Assembly: GCA_900768035.1 (NCBI GenBank)
Contig: CAAGBH010000078.1
Location: 1 to 8,714, forward strand
Direction of reading: 5' to 3'
DNA from: Clostridia bacterium
GTDB lineage: Bacteria > Bacillota > Clostridia > Oscillospirales > Acutalibacteraceae
Length of the DNA: 8,714 nucleotides
The notes under the pieces are model-generated. The model worked only from the letters and a program-made list of their open reading frames with translations, made no database searches and was not told the origin of the DNA. Both the position numbers and the translations under genes were made by a program. Below are positions 1 to 5,212 of this stretch, piece by piece; positions within the stretch are counted from its first letter, which is position 1; the number at the start of each line of letters is the position of its first letter.

Positions 1-21
1 GTTTTACGGCACTTTTTGAGC

Positions 22-56
22 AAAAAAAGACCTCAAAGGAAAACTCCTTCAAGGTC
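22..56 (-). terminator. Rho-independent terminator closing the leftmost minus-strand unit
   Basis: Read on the minus strand, two 12-nt arms (45-56 and 29-40) pair except for a 2x2 internal mismatch around a 4-nt loop. Seven consecutive T follow at 28-22. It lies about 120 bp beyond the stop of the HU-like gene and fits as its terminator. The plus strand has no T tract after the hairpin, so it acts in one direction. Confidence 0.8.
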
Positions 57-175
57 TGATTGATTATTCAATTTTGCCTTTTGTGGTTAATGGGTTTTTC
101 CCAAAAACATAGTATCAAACCTTGTGTATGTATTATATCATACTTTTACAAAAATTGCAACCACACACAGCAAAA

Positions 176-475
176 TTAACTCAACGATTTCAAAAATTCT
201 TTCATTTTTTTGCTGGGTCTAATTTTAAGTGTTTGCACTGGTGGGAACGTCTCAACTTCATTTGTGTTTGGATTTCTGCCTCGTCTTTCTTTGCGATTAA
301 CCACCGCGGCAGTTAAAAAATTTTGCCATGTTATTTTTTCTTCCAATACGCACACATGGTCATAAAAAATCTCAACCAGTGTATCACAGAATTTCGTGCA
401 TTGCTTAATAGCAGAATCCGACTCATGCCCATAAATTCTATTCGATAATTCTTTTATAATATCGCTTCTATTCAT
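176..475 (-). CDS. HU/IHF-family DNA-binding protein
   Basis: A 99-aa protein whose second half matches the HU fold: hydrophobic strand, basic arm, then GRNPNTNEV (residues 66-74) and a lysine-rich C-terminal helix ending KKMKEFLKSL. The Pro in the NP turn (residue 69) corresponds to the DNA-intercalating proline of HU/IHF. The N-terminal helices (MNRSDIIKEL...) also fit. At 99 aa it is slightly longer than typical HU (about 90); the extra residues lie around 40-50, between the helical half and the beta arm. HU proteins bend and compact DNA; element-encoded versions often support recombination or replication (known for the family; inferred here). The ATG is preceded by AGAGGTG at 5-nt spacing. 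No convincing promoter was found upstream, so it may be read from the operon on its right. Confidence 0.85.
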   Translation of the reverse strand: MNRSDIIKELSNRIYGHESDSAIKQCTKFCDTLVEIFYDHVCVLEEKITWQNFLTAAVVNRKERRGRNPNTNEVETFPPVQTLKIRPSKKMKEFLKSLS

Positions 476-542
476 TTTTGCACCTCTTTTATATGTTTTT
501 CTTCACTCTGAACGATTTATTTTTTGTAAATAAAAACCCTCA

Positions 543-668
543 ATGTTTCGCATCTTTTATTTACCGAAACACTCAAAACCATCGAAAGTTTCGTACTTTT
601 TAATGCTTAATGATTCAATAAAAATAGCAAACATTTAGTAAAATCACGACAACATTTCACCGAAACAT
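543..668. repeat. Cluster of TTTCG/CGAAA half-sites
   Basis: Four related motifs lie in 126 bp: GTTTCG (545-550), CCGAAAC (564-570), the self-complementary CGAAAGTTTCG (583-593) and CCGAAACAT (660-668). The first and second form an inverted pair, and ATGTTTCG at 543-550 is the exact reverse complement of CGAAACAT at 661-668. Spacing is irregular, so these are not classical iterons, but the cluster could be a protein-binding region, for example for the adjacent winged-helix protein (inference). Confidence 0.4.
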
Positions 669-676
669 AATATTGA

Positions 677-735
677 TTACATAATCCTATTAACCAGAAA
701 AGAAATTGCAATACAAAAGGAATAGGATTATGTAA
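677..735. repeat. Perfect 15-bp inverted repeat, 29-bp spacer
   Basis: TTACATAATCCTATT (677-691) is repeated as its exact reverse complement at 721-735. Neither side is followed by a T tract, so it is not an intrinsic terminator. It sits in the roughly 390-bp gene-free stretch between the winged-helix gene and the HU-like gene, next to a second inverted repeat. A replication, transfer or recombination site is possible; the sequence alone does not decide. Confidence 0.65.
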
Positions 736-785
736 CATTAGTTGAGATGGCATAAAACAAGATTTAGAAACAATCTCAACCAATG
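736..785. repeat. 13-bp inverted repeat with one mismatch
   Basis: CATTAGTTGAGAT (736-748) pairs with ATCTCAACCAATG (773-785) at 12 of 13 positions around a 24-bp spacer. It abuts the 15-bp inverted repeat at 677-735, so the two stem-loops stand in tandem. The rest of the gene-free region to 867 is AT-rich with no gene that I can support. Confidence 0.55.
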
Positions 786-867
786 ATAATATAGTAATGA
801 CAATCAAATGCTATTGTACTATATATGTAATATTTAGTATTATATTTCTCTATGGTTTTTACCTATA

Positions 868-1221
868 TTATCCTGTGGAAAATCCATATACAGTTTGTGG
901 TTTTTCCGTAGATTGCCCATTTTCAACGAAAGTATATCTATTTCCGGTTTGTTGAATCAAGTAGCCTTTTTCTATCAATTTTTTTACTGCGGAATGGTAA
1001 GCATCGGTTTTTAATCCGAATTTCTTACAATGCTCTAAACTTAATTCGCAAATATAATTGTCTTGATTCTTTGCTAAATAAAGCCAGAGTTTCATTTCGC
1101 CCATCGTGGTTAATTCTTGCATAGCCTTTTGCAAAGTAGGCAAATCAATTTTAGTATATAAGTCTATGTCATTACACGGAACTTTTTTTATTTTAATTGT
1201 TTTTTGATTAGGATAACTCAA
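868..1221 (-). CDS. Small winged-helix DNA-binding protein
   Basis: A 117-aa protein. Residues about 28-90 read as a winged helix: a helix ending in GEMKLWLYLAKN, a second helix (LSLEHCKKFGL), a recognition helix (DAYHSAVKKLIEKGY) and a wing (LIQQTGNRYTFV). The N-terminus is basic (KTIKIKKV). Similar short winged-helix proteins occur in phages and integrative elements, where some regulate or initiate replication; the exact role here is unknown. The start is TTG at 1221, supported by AAGGAAG about 10 nt upstream inside the preceding gene. Its start overlaps the end of the HTH-HNH gene by 14 bp, indicating translational coupling. The inverted-repeat region directly downstream is a candidate target (inference). 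Confidence 0.65.
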   Translation of the reverse strand: MSYPNQKTIKIKKVPCNDIDLYTKIDLPTLQKAMQELTTMGEMKLWLYLAKNQDNYICELSLEHCKKFGLKTDAYHSAVKKLIEKGYLIQQTGNRYTFVENGQSTEKPQTVYGFSTG

Positions 1222-2071
1222 TATTTGTTCTTCCTTTCGTTTTGTATTTCAAATCTGCTACTTCCGCACGAATTTCCGAGGATGGAATTTCGCTCCACGG
1301 CATTCCGCTTTGCAGCATCTCATAGCCTTTAACTGTGATATACACCCAGTAGATAAATTTTTCGTCTGGATTGTATTCAGGGTGTGCAATAACTCTTATA
1401 TCTTCCGTCCATGCATTATCTCTTTTCATTCTCTCAATGAACAAATGATATAATTTAGGATTGCTCTTTTTCAATCTTTCGGCTAAATCGTGTTCTTCTG
1501 GTGTCAGCCAAATAAGATTATTTGCATCGTTATTTTCTTTATCTGTACCGTAAATATGGTGAACCTCTGTTTTGTATTTACCATTTGGACACCATAAGTA
1601 AGCCACTAACCTATGTAAACAAACGGATTGATTACGGTGGCAATAGCGCAAAGATACCTGCGGATACCCATTTGAAGCCTTGGAAATCGCCACTTTTTCC
1701 ATCGTTTTTAGATTTATACAAGTGCCACGATTGCTAATAGCGTATTTGTGCAATGTTGTATAACGGTTTGGATTAACCATAGTCATATACGGATTATTGT
1801 AACTATCCAAGAACTTAAAAGATTCATCACGAGACGGAACAAAAGAAAGAGGGATTTCTTTTTTCTTACTTTCTTCGATTTTTGCTATGCAATCAAAAAG
1901 TTCTTGAATATTTACTTTTGCTACCCCCATTTTTTCACTTTTAATAATATGGTCTCCTACCCATTGTCTGATTTTGGTGGTAGAATAACCGGAAATTTGG
2001 GATGCCTCTTTGATAGTAAGCCAGTCAGCGTTGTTGTCAATAATATTTTCGTTTTTAATCATTTCGTTCAT
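1208..2071 (-). CDS. HTH (excisionase/MerR-type) - HNH homing-endonuclease-like protein
   Basis: A 287-aa protein from the chosen start. Residues about 17-59 form an excisionase/MerR-like helix-turn-helix (WLTIKEASQISGYS...KIRQWV). Residues about 105-195 match the NUMOD4-like plus HNH arrangement of homing endonucleases: YAISNRGT, then CLHRLVAYLW, then the active site EVHHIYG (His171-His172), Asn184-Asn185 in NNL, and WLTPEEH (193-194). The HNH His/Asn residues appear intact, so nicking or cutting activity is plausible. The C-terminal 90 residues are unassigned. The start is the ATG at 2071 because AGGA (2081-2084) lies 9 nt upstream; an in-frame ATG at 2089 would put this SD inside the gene. 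It follows the upstream gene by 20 bp and overlaps the next by 14 bp. It could be a free-standing endonuclease or a DNA-binding regulator that captured an HNH domain. Confidence 0.8.
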   Translation of the reverse strand: MNEMIKNENIIDNNADWLTIKEASQISGYSTTKIRQWVGDHIIKSEKMGVAKVNIQELFDCIAKIEESKKKEIPLSFVPSRDESFKFLDSYNNPYMTMVNPNRYTTLHKYAISNRGTCINLKTMEKVAISKASNGYPQVSLRYCHRNQSVCLHRLVAYLWCPNGKYKTEVHHIYGTDKENNDANNLIWLTPEEHDLAERLKKSNPKLYHLFIERMKRDNAWTEDIRVIAHPEYNPDEKFIYWVYITVKGYEMLQSGMPWSEIPSSEIRAEVADLKYKTKGRTNIELS

Positions 2072-2091
2072 TTTATAAAATCCTTTCATAA

Positions 2092-2583
2092 TTAAACTTC
2101 AATCCAATGATAGCAGTCGTTTTTCTCATCATAGTCGAATATTTTGAAATATACTCCCTGGTTTTTTGGGATATATACTTCGGGGTGTTCAAGCAATCTC
2201 TCCAAATCTTCTAAAACAAGATTGGAAAGTGCAGGAATAATAACGTTGTAATTTAATAATTTTTCAGTTAATGTATGGTATTTTTCAAAGTATGCTTTCC
2301 AGTATCTTGCTTTTCGTTGCTTTGCTTCCGCTCTTTCTCGTTTTAATTTTCTTCTGTATTCGTCCTCCTCTGTGAGCATTTGTTGTTCCTTGGCGTTTAT
2401 GGTTGTTTTGATTTTTGCGATTGGCATTTTGAATTTTTGATATGCCGGGTCTGAAGGTGAGATATGACCCTTGATGCAAACAGCATATCCATCGTCAAGA
2501 ATGTCAAGTACGGTAATTCTGTCAACCATGTTGTAAGTGTGGGTTTTGTGTTTGTAATAGTGTCCGAATTTTACAATTTTCAT
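2092..2583 (-). CDS. Hypothetical protein with charged central helix
   Basis: A 163-aa protein that I do not recognise. The N-terminal 65 residues look like a small beta domain (MKIVKFGHYYKH, then DRITVLDILDDGYAVCIKGHI). Residues about 66-110 are strongly charged (EEDEYRRKLKRERAEAKQRK) and probably helical or coiled-coil. The last 50 residues are mixed and end with acidic and aromatic residues (FDYDEKNDCYHWIEV). No membrane segment or signal peptide is visible. The start is the ATG at 2583, with AAGGAG at 2591-2596 and 7-nt spacing; an in-frame extension to 2658 runs back through the terminator-like leader and is unlikely to be translated. It is the first gene of the minus-strand operon with the HTH-HNH and winged-helix genes, and its expression probably depends on the leader at 2621-2723. 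Confidence 0.65.
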   Translation of the reverse strand: MKIVKFGHYYKHKTHTYNMVDRITVLDILDDGYAVCIKGHISPSDPAYQKFKMPIAKIKTTINAKEQQMLTEEDEYRRKLKRERAEAKQRKARYWKAYFEKYHTLTEKLLNYNVIIPALSNLVLEDLERLLEHPEVYIPKNQGVYFKIFDYDEKNDCYHWIEV

Positions 2584-2620
2584 TTGATAACTCCTTAAAT
2601 TTAATATATTTTTTGAAAAC

Positions 2621-2723
2621 AAAAAGGCTATGCAACGAACATAGAGCGCAGATAGCATTCATAAGAATACACCTACAAGAGCCAAAGGAAATTTGGCTTT
2701 CTCTATATTCATCAGCATAGCCT
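2621..2723 (-). promoter_or_regulatory. Terminator-like attenuator leader
   Basis: On the minus strand, AGGCTATGC (2723-2715) pairs perfectly with GCATAGCCT (2633-2625), which runs straight into TTTTTG (2625-2620). Inside lie two nested stems: ATAGAG/CTCTAT (2706-2701 with 2646-2641) and AGCCAAA/TTTGGCT (2698-2692 with 2686-2680). It lies between a strong promoter and the first gene, and a short reading frame is encoded within it. This is the layout of a translation-controlled transcription attenuator; the controlling signal is unknown. Confidence 0.55.
2659..2712 (-). CDS. Possible leader peptide inside the attenuator
   Basis: A 17-codon frame encodes MNIEKAKFPLALVGVFL and stops at TGA (2661-2659). 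An AGG lies 8 nt upstream of this ATG; another in-frame ATG two codons earlier (2718) would add ML. The frame covers the loop side of the attenuator, so a translating or stalled ribosome would prevent the nested stems from forming. Weak SD and short length make this tentative; it has no recognisable stall motif. Confidence 0.35.
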   Translation of the reverse strand: MNIEKAKFPLALVGVFL

Positions 2724-2820
2724 AAATATTACGTTATAGTAATAACTGTTGTTAATACAACATTAGGAAATCGCCTCTACTATTGAGAAGCAAGCATGAT
2801 GATTATTTTTCTATGCTGAT

Positions 2821-2849
2821 ATTATATCATATTTTGTTATGTTTGTAAA
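2821..2849 (-). promoter_or_regulatory. Sigma-A promoter of the leader-orphan-HNH operon
   Basis: On the minus strand, -35 TTTACA (2849-2844) and -10 TATAAT (2826-2821) are separated by exactly 17 bp. Transcription should start near 2814, giving a leader of about 230 nt before the gene at 2583. Confidence 0.75.
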
Positions 2850-2950
2850 CACATTTCAGAAGATTTTTTCATTTTCGTATGCTTGCACAACAAATGATAC
2901 TACGTGCAGTATGTCAATTTTTAATATGTTGCACAATAGCGTTTGCTGTT

Positions 2951-2986
2951 TTACGGAGGCTTAAATATTCTTTTATTCGTTCTCAT
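2951..2986 (-). pseudogene. 11-codon remnant of a riboswitch-controlled gene
   Basis: An ATG with a good SD (AAGGGAG, 2998-2992, 5-nt spacing) opens an 11-codon frame, MRTNKRIFKPP, then TAA. TNKRIF resembles TNKRVYVHL near the start of the 92-aa protein at 5272-5550, and both follow homologous riboswitch-like RNAs. I infer that this is the 5' end of a paralogue whose remainder was deleted. From here to 2850 I see no other gene, only AT-rich sequence. An independent small peptide gene cannot be excluded. Confidence 0.5.
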
Positions 2987-3018
2987 GGTTTCTCCCTTAT
3001 TTGAACCACAAGAGACAC

Positions 3019-3050
3019 AAAAATGCACCCATAGACATCTATGAGTGCAT
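3019..3050 (-). terminator. Terminator of riboswitch copy 1
   Basis: On the minus strand, a 13-bp stem (3050-3038 with 3035-3023) contains a single T-G wobble, a 2-nt spacer at the tip, and a T run leading into TTTTTGTG. It lies 17 nt after the aptamer. The 3' strand of P1 (CTATGGG) can pair with CTCATAG of the terminator's 5' arm, giving the mutually exclusive antiterminator expected of an expression platform. Confidence 0.8.
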
Positions 3051-3067
3051 TTTCTATTACTCGCATC

Positions 3068-3151
3068 CCATAGAATCAGCCATTAGCACCTTGCCTTTTC
3101 GGTAGGTTGCTGTGCGGTCATAGGGGCTGTCCCTCGCGCATCTCTTTATGG
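3068..3151 (-). promoter_or_regulatory. SAM-I-clan-like riboswitch aptamer, copy 1 (probably decayed)
   Basis: On the minus strand the RNA reads AAAGAG, CGAGGGA, CTATGA, CAGCAACCT, AAGGTGCTAA: the conserved core of the SAM-I clan, in order. P2 can form from TGCG/CGCA. The P2-loop segment CAGCC (3129-3125) pairs with GGCTG (3081-3077) after J3/4 as a pseudoknot. There is no P4 stem, unlike classical SAM-I. Compared with the copy at 5641-5732, pairing is kept while bases differ in P2 and the pseudoknot. P1 is only 5 bp (CCATA/TATGG). A degraded -10 (AATAAT) is at the expected place with no recognisable -35, so RNA probably comes from readthrough of the upstream gene. Ligand unproven. Confidence 0.75.
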
Positions 3152-3174
3152 TTATCAGTATTATTTAATTATGT

Positions 3175-3471
3175 TTATTTACTCCATTGAATTCCGGCGG
3201 CGGTCAATCCATCTGTTCCATTACTATCTATAATATCGCAGATTTTCCATACTCTTTCACCCAAGCAGCAAACGTCTGTTTCATAAGAATCTTGTATGAA
3301 TATTCCGTTATATTCAAAAGAAATATAATCCTTTTCAACTTCGATGCATCCGTCCCCGTCTTTGAAAATATTCACTTCTAATTTTTTTCGGGTAGAAAAA
3401 CGCTGCCACCTTACAGAGATAACTTTTTCGTTTCGCTTAACATTTTCAATATCATCAAATAATTTTTTCAC
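3175..3471 (-). CDS. Hypothetical protein coupled to XRE repressor
   Basis: A 98-aa soluble protein that I do not recognise. It has a basic, aromatic N-terminal half (VISVRWQRFSTRKKLEV) and an acidic strand-rich middle (FKDGDGCIEVEKDYISFEYNG), and no membrane segment. The start is GTG at 3471, with AAGGAGG (3486-3480) 8 nt upstream inside the last codons of the XRE gene, so the two are translationally coupled and share the promoter at 3712-3740. It could be a partner or modulator of the repressor (inference from coupling only). Its stop is immediately followed by riboswitch copy 1. Confidence 0.65.
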   Translation of the reverse strand: MKKLFDDIENVKRNEKVISVRWQRFSTRKKLEVNIFKDGDGCIEVEKDYISFEYNGIFIQDSYETDVCCLGERVWKICDIIDSNGTDGLTAAGIQWSK

Positions 3472-3474
3472 GTT

Positions 3475-3684
3475 TCAATCCTCCTTTATATATTCAACAA
3501 GTTCGCCAGGCTGACAATTCAACAATTTGCAAATCACTTCCATATTACTCCATGATAGCAATTCGCCATTTCGTATTTTTTGTATTGTGGCTTCTCCCAT
3601 TAGTTTTTCTTTCCTTAAACGAAAGGTAGAATATCCGGCTTCTTTTAATTTTTCTAATACATTTACTTTATATCTGATAGGCAT
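3475..3684 (-). CDS. Small XRE-family (Cro/C1-type) HTH repressor
   Basis: A 69-aa protein consisting of little more than one Cro/C1-type helix-turn-helix: KVNVLEKLKEAGYSTFRLRK, then MGEATIQKIRNGELLSW, then NMEVICKLLNCQPGELVEYI, which is the usual helix pattern including the CxPGEL-like end seen in short YozG/HTH_26-type regulators. The ATG at 3684 has a near-perfect AGGAGG (3691-3699) upstream; the longer in-frame extension to 3852 would run through the promoter and operators and is rejected. It is transcribed divergently from the J-domain/recombinase operon. The palindromes covering both promoters suggest it represses itself and the divergent operon (inference from architecture). Confidence 0.85.
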   Translation of the reverse strand: MPIRYKVNVLEKLKEAGYSTFRLRKEKLMGEATIQKIRNGELLSWSNMEVICKLLNCQPGELVEYIKED

Positions 3685-3711
3685 TTTATAAACCTCCTTT
3701 TTCAACTTTAT

Positions 3712-3740
3712 ATTATACACCAAATATACACTTTTGTCAA
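3712..3740 (-). promoter_or_regulatory. Consensus promoter of the XRE operon
   Basis: On the minus strand, TTGACA (3740-3735) and TATAAT (3717-3712) are both perfect sigma-A hexamers with a 17-bp spacer. The -35 lies inside the palindrome at 3727-3745, so a bound repressor would block it. Confidence 0.85.
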
Positions 3741-3815
3741 GTGTACAAAATGACCTGTATATACACTTAACTTTTGTGTATATTGTATATTGACATACAC
3801 TTACTTTTGGTGTAT
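3727..3815. promoter_or_regulatory. Repeated TACAC/GTGTA operator palindromes
   Basis: Three inverted repeats share the half-site TACAC/GTGTA. TACACTT/AAGTGTA has 7-bp arms and a 5-bp centre (3727-3745). ATATACAC/GTGTATAT has 8-bp arms and a 9-bp centre (3759-3783). ATACAC/GTGTAT has 6-bp arms and a 9-bp centre (3795-3815). The first overlaps the minus-strand -35, the third overlaps the plus-strand -35 and -10, and the middle lies between. Further half-sites occur within the minus promoter spacer (TTTGGTGTATAAT is common to both promoters). The likely ligand is the adjacent XRE protein. Confidence 0.7.
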
Positions 3816-3818
3816 AAT
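3790..3818 (+). promoter_or_regulatory. Consensus promoter of the J-domain/recombinase operon
   Basis: TTGACA (3790-3795) and TATAAT (3813-3818) are perfect hexamers with a 17-bp spacer. Two unmutated consensus promoters facing apart imply strong basal activity held down by repression. Confidence 0.85.
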
Positions 3819-3868
3819 TATATCGTAAGGTGGAGAGCAAAATATTAAACACCGGAAAGAGGTACTAT

Positions 3869-4360
3869 ATGAAATGGTTTACAAATCCGCAAACGCTTGA
3901 AGAACTAAAAAAGGAATACAAACGATTAGCAATGAAGCATCACCCGGACATAGGTGGCAACGATAGCGATATGAAAGAAATCAACGCCGAATATGACACA
4001 CTATTTGAACGGTTGAAAAACATTCACCAATCCGCCGATGGTAAGACCTACACTGCAAAAACGGAAACAACAGAAACGCCGAACCAATTCAAAGACATTA
4101 TAAACCGTTTGATTACTCTAACAGATATTACTATTGAAATATGCGGCTCTTGGCTATGGATAACCGGAAATACATATCAGCATAGAAATGTATTGAAGCA
4201 TTTGCAATTCAAATATAGCAAGTCAAAAAACGCTTGGTATTATCATACTGAAGGCTATCGTAAGAGTCACGGCAAAATTTATTCGCTCGATGAAATCAGA
4301 GATTTATACGGCAGTGAAACCGTTATGAGCAAACCACAAATGCAACTACAAGTTGTTTGA
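3869..4360 (+). CDS. J-domain (DnaJ-like) protein
   Basis: A 163-aa protein with an N-terminal J-domain (about residues 2-55): a helix of LEELKKEYKRLAMKHHPD with the HPD motif at 25-27, then IGGNDSDMKEINAEYDTLFERL. J-domains stimulate the ATPase of DnaK-type Hsp70. No G/F region, zinc centre or substrate domain of full DnaJ follows. After a polar linker (55-75) comes a C-terminal domain of about 85 residues (IEICGSWLWITGNTYQHR, LKHLQFKYSKSKNAWYYH) seen in mobile-element J-proteins, function unknown. The ATG at 3869 has AAAGAGG 6 nt upstream; an earlier in-frame GTG at 3830 would lie only about 5 nt from the predicted transcript start. It is first in a plus-strand unit with the recombinase, suggesting recruitment of host Hsp70 to remodel an element protein complex (inference). 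Confidence 0.85.
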   Translation: MKWFTNPQTLEELKKEYKRLAMKHHPDIGGNDSDMKEINAEYDTLFERLKNIHQSADGKTYTAKTETTETPNQFKDIINRLITLTDITIEICGSWLWITGNTYQHRNVLKHLQFKYSKSKNAWYYHTEGYRKSHGKIYSLDEIRDLYGSETVMSKPQMQLQVV

Positions 4361-4365
4361 TATAT

Positions 4366-4388
4366 GGCGGCTGAAATATGCCGCCTTT
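4366..4388 (+). terminator. Weak intrinsic terminator after the J-domain gene
   Basis: GGCGGC (4366-4371) pairs with GCCGCC (4380-4385) around an 8-nt loop, followed by TTTAC. The stem is GC-rich but short and the T tract is poor, so partial readthrough into the recombinase is likely. Confidence 0.5.
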
Positions 4389-4402
4389 ACTTAAACCAAG
4401 CA

Positions 4403-4459
4403 GTATCAAAAGAAACGTATCTGAAAAAGTATCAAAAGCAACACCGATATTATCAAAAC
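4403..4459 (+). repeat. Three ATCAAAA direct repeats upstream of the recombinase
   Basis: GTATCAAAAGAAAC (4403-4416), GTATCAAAAGCAAC (4429-4442) and TTATCAAAAC (4450-4459) repeat in the same orientation, with 26- and 21-bp steps. They lie between the terminator and the palindrome at 4466-4493. Accessory recombinase-binding sites are possible but unproven. Confidence 0.4.
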
Positions 4460-4465
4460 AATTTA

Positions 4466-4493
4466 ATCAAATCTAACGCTCGTTAAATTTAAT
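4466..4493. other. Candidate serine-recombinase crossover (res-like) site
   Basis: A 28-bp imperfect palindrome: 13-bp arms matching at 11 positions flank a 2-bp centre CT (4479-4480). The inner arms are AAATCTAACG and CGTTAAATTT. Resolvase/invertase crossover sites are typically 26-28 bp imperfect palindromes cut at a central dinucleotide, and this one lies directly before the recombinase gene. It could instead be an operator for that gene. Confidence 0.5.
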
Positions 4494-4510
4494 ACGGAGG
4501 AAAAAGAAAG

Positions 4511-5200
4511 ATGGCAATATACGGATATTGTAGAATTAGCACCCACAAGCAAAGTATAGAGAGGCAAATACGAAATATCAGAAGTAAACACCCGAAGGCA
4601 GTCATATTTCAAGAAGTATATACCGGAACGAAAACAGACGGTAGAAAGAAATGGGAGCAACTTCTGCGGATAGTCAAACCAGGTGATACAATAGTTTTTG
4701 ACAGCGTATCAAGAATGAGCAGAAACGCCGCTGAAGGATTTGCTACGTATCAAAAATTATTTGATGGCGGAATCGAACTTGAATTTTTGAAAGAGCCTCA
4801 CATCAATACCGCCGTTTATAAGAAAGCCTTAAATAATCACATTGCAATGACAGGCACAAAAACCGATATTATTCTGAAGGCTGTTAATGAATACTTGATG
4901 GAACTTGCAAAAGAGCAAATTGTAATTGCTTTTGAGCAAGCGGAAAAAGAAGTCACAGACCTACACCAGAGAACAAGAGAAGGCATTGAAACGGCAAGAT
5001 TAGAAGGTAAGCAAATCGGGCAACGTCCTGGGGCAAAACTCACTACAAAGAAAAGCATTGCAGCGAAGGCGGATATTGAAAAATATTCAAAGGATTTTAA
5101 TGGTACACTAACCGATGCGGAATGTATGCGGATGATTGGAATTGCCCGAAATACCTACTATAAATACAAAAAAGAATTGCTGGAGGCAAAAGCAAGTTAA
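4511..5200 (+). CDS. Small serine recombinase (resolvase/invertase family)
   Basis: A 229-aa site-specific recombinase. The N-terminal catalytic domain begins YGYCRIST, with Arg8 and nucleophile Ser10 in place, followed by FQEVYTGTKTDGR and DTIVFDSVSRMSR (Asp64, Arg68, Arg71), the active-site block of resolvases. A long helical stretch (about 125-165) joins to a C-terminal helix-turn-helix around 195-225 (LTDAECMRMIGIARNTYYKYKKEL). It is about 40 residues longer than Tn3/gamma-delta resolvases (about 183 aa) because of an insertion around 95-135 (INTAVYKKALNNHIAMTG...), a feature of a Firmicute subgroup. It lacks the large C-terminal domain of large serine integrases, so it more likely resolves multimers or inverts DNA. 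All key residues are intact. The SD GGAGG is 10 nt upstream. Confidence 0.9.
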   Translation: MAIYGYCRISTHKQSIERQIRNIRSKHPKAVIFQEVYTGTKTDGRKKWEQLLRIVKPGDTIVFDSVSRMSRNAAEGFATYQKLFDGGIELEFLKEPHINTAVYKKALNNHIAMTGTKTDIILKAVNEYLMELAKEQIVIAFEQAEKEVTDLHQRTREGIETARLEGKQIGQRPGAKLTTKKSIAAKADIEKYSKDFNGTLTDAECMRMIGIARNTYYKYKKELLEAKAS

Positions 5201-5212
5201 TTGAATAAGGGG

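Noticed and set aside
607..807. 66-codon hydrophobic frame on the minus strand
   Set aside because: It starts with TTG without an SD, and its sequence is dictated by the two inverted repeats it crosses; it resembles no protein that I know.
2584..2658. N-terminal 25-residue extension of the gene at 2092-2583
   Set aside because: It would be encoded by the attenuator's 3' arm and T run, and the strong SD at 2591-2596 serves the internal ATG at 2583.
2811..2820. CTATGCTGAT as a 5' antiterminator partner of the attenuator's AGGCTATGCTGAT
   Set aside because: The complementarity is exact, but the segment lies directly after the -10 box, so most of it precedes the expected transcript start and would not be in the RNA.
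2850..2950. Open minus-strand frame and a TTGACA near 2915 suggesting another gene or promoter
   Set aside because: The frame has no start with SD and no recognisable family, and no -10 lies at a proper distance from the TTGACA.
3685..3852. N-terminal extension of the XRE repressor
   Set aside because: It crosses the promoter and operators, and a near-perfect SD precedes the internal ATG at 3684.
4403..4459. CRISPR-like repeats
   Set aside because: Only three short imperfect repeats with unequal spacing; there is no CRISPR array and no cas gene in the window.
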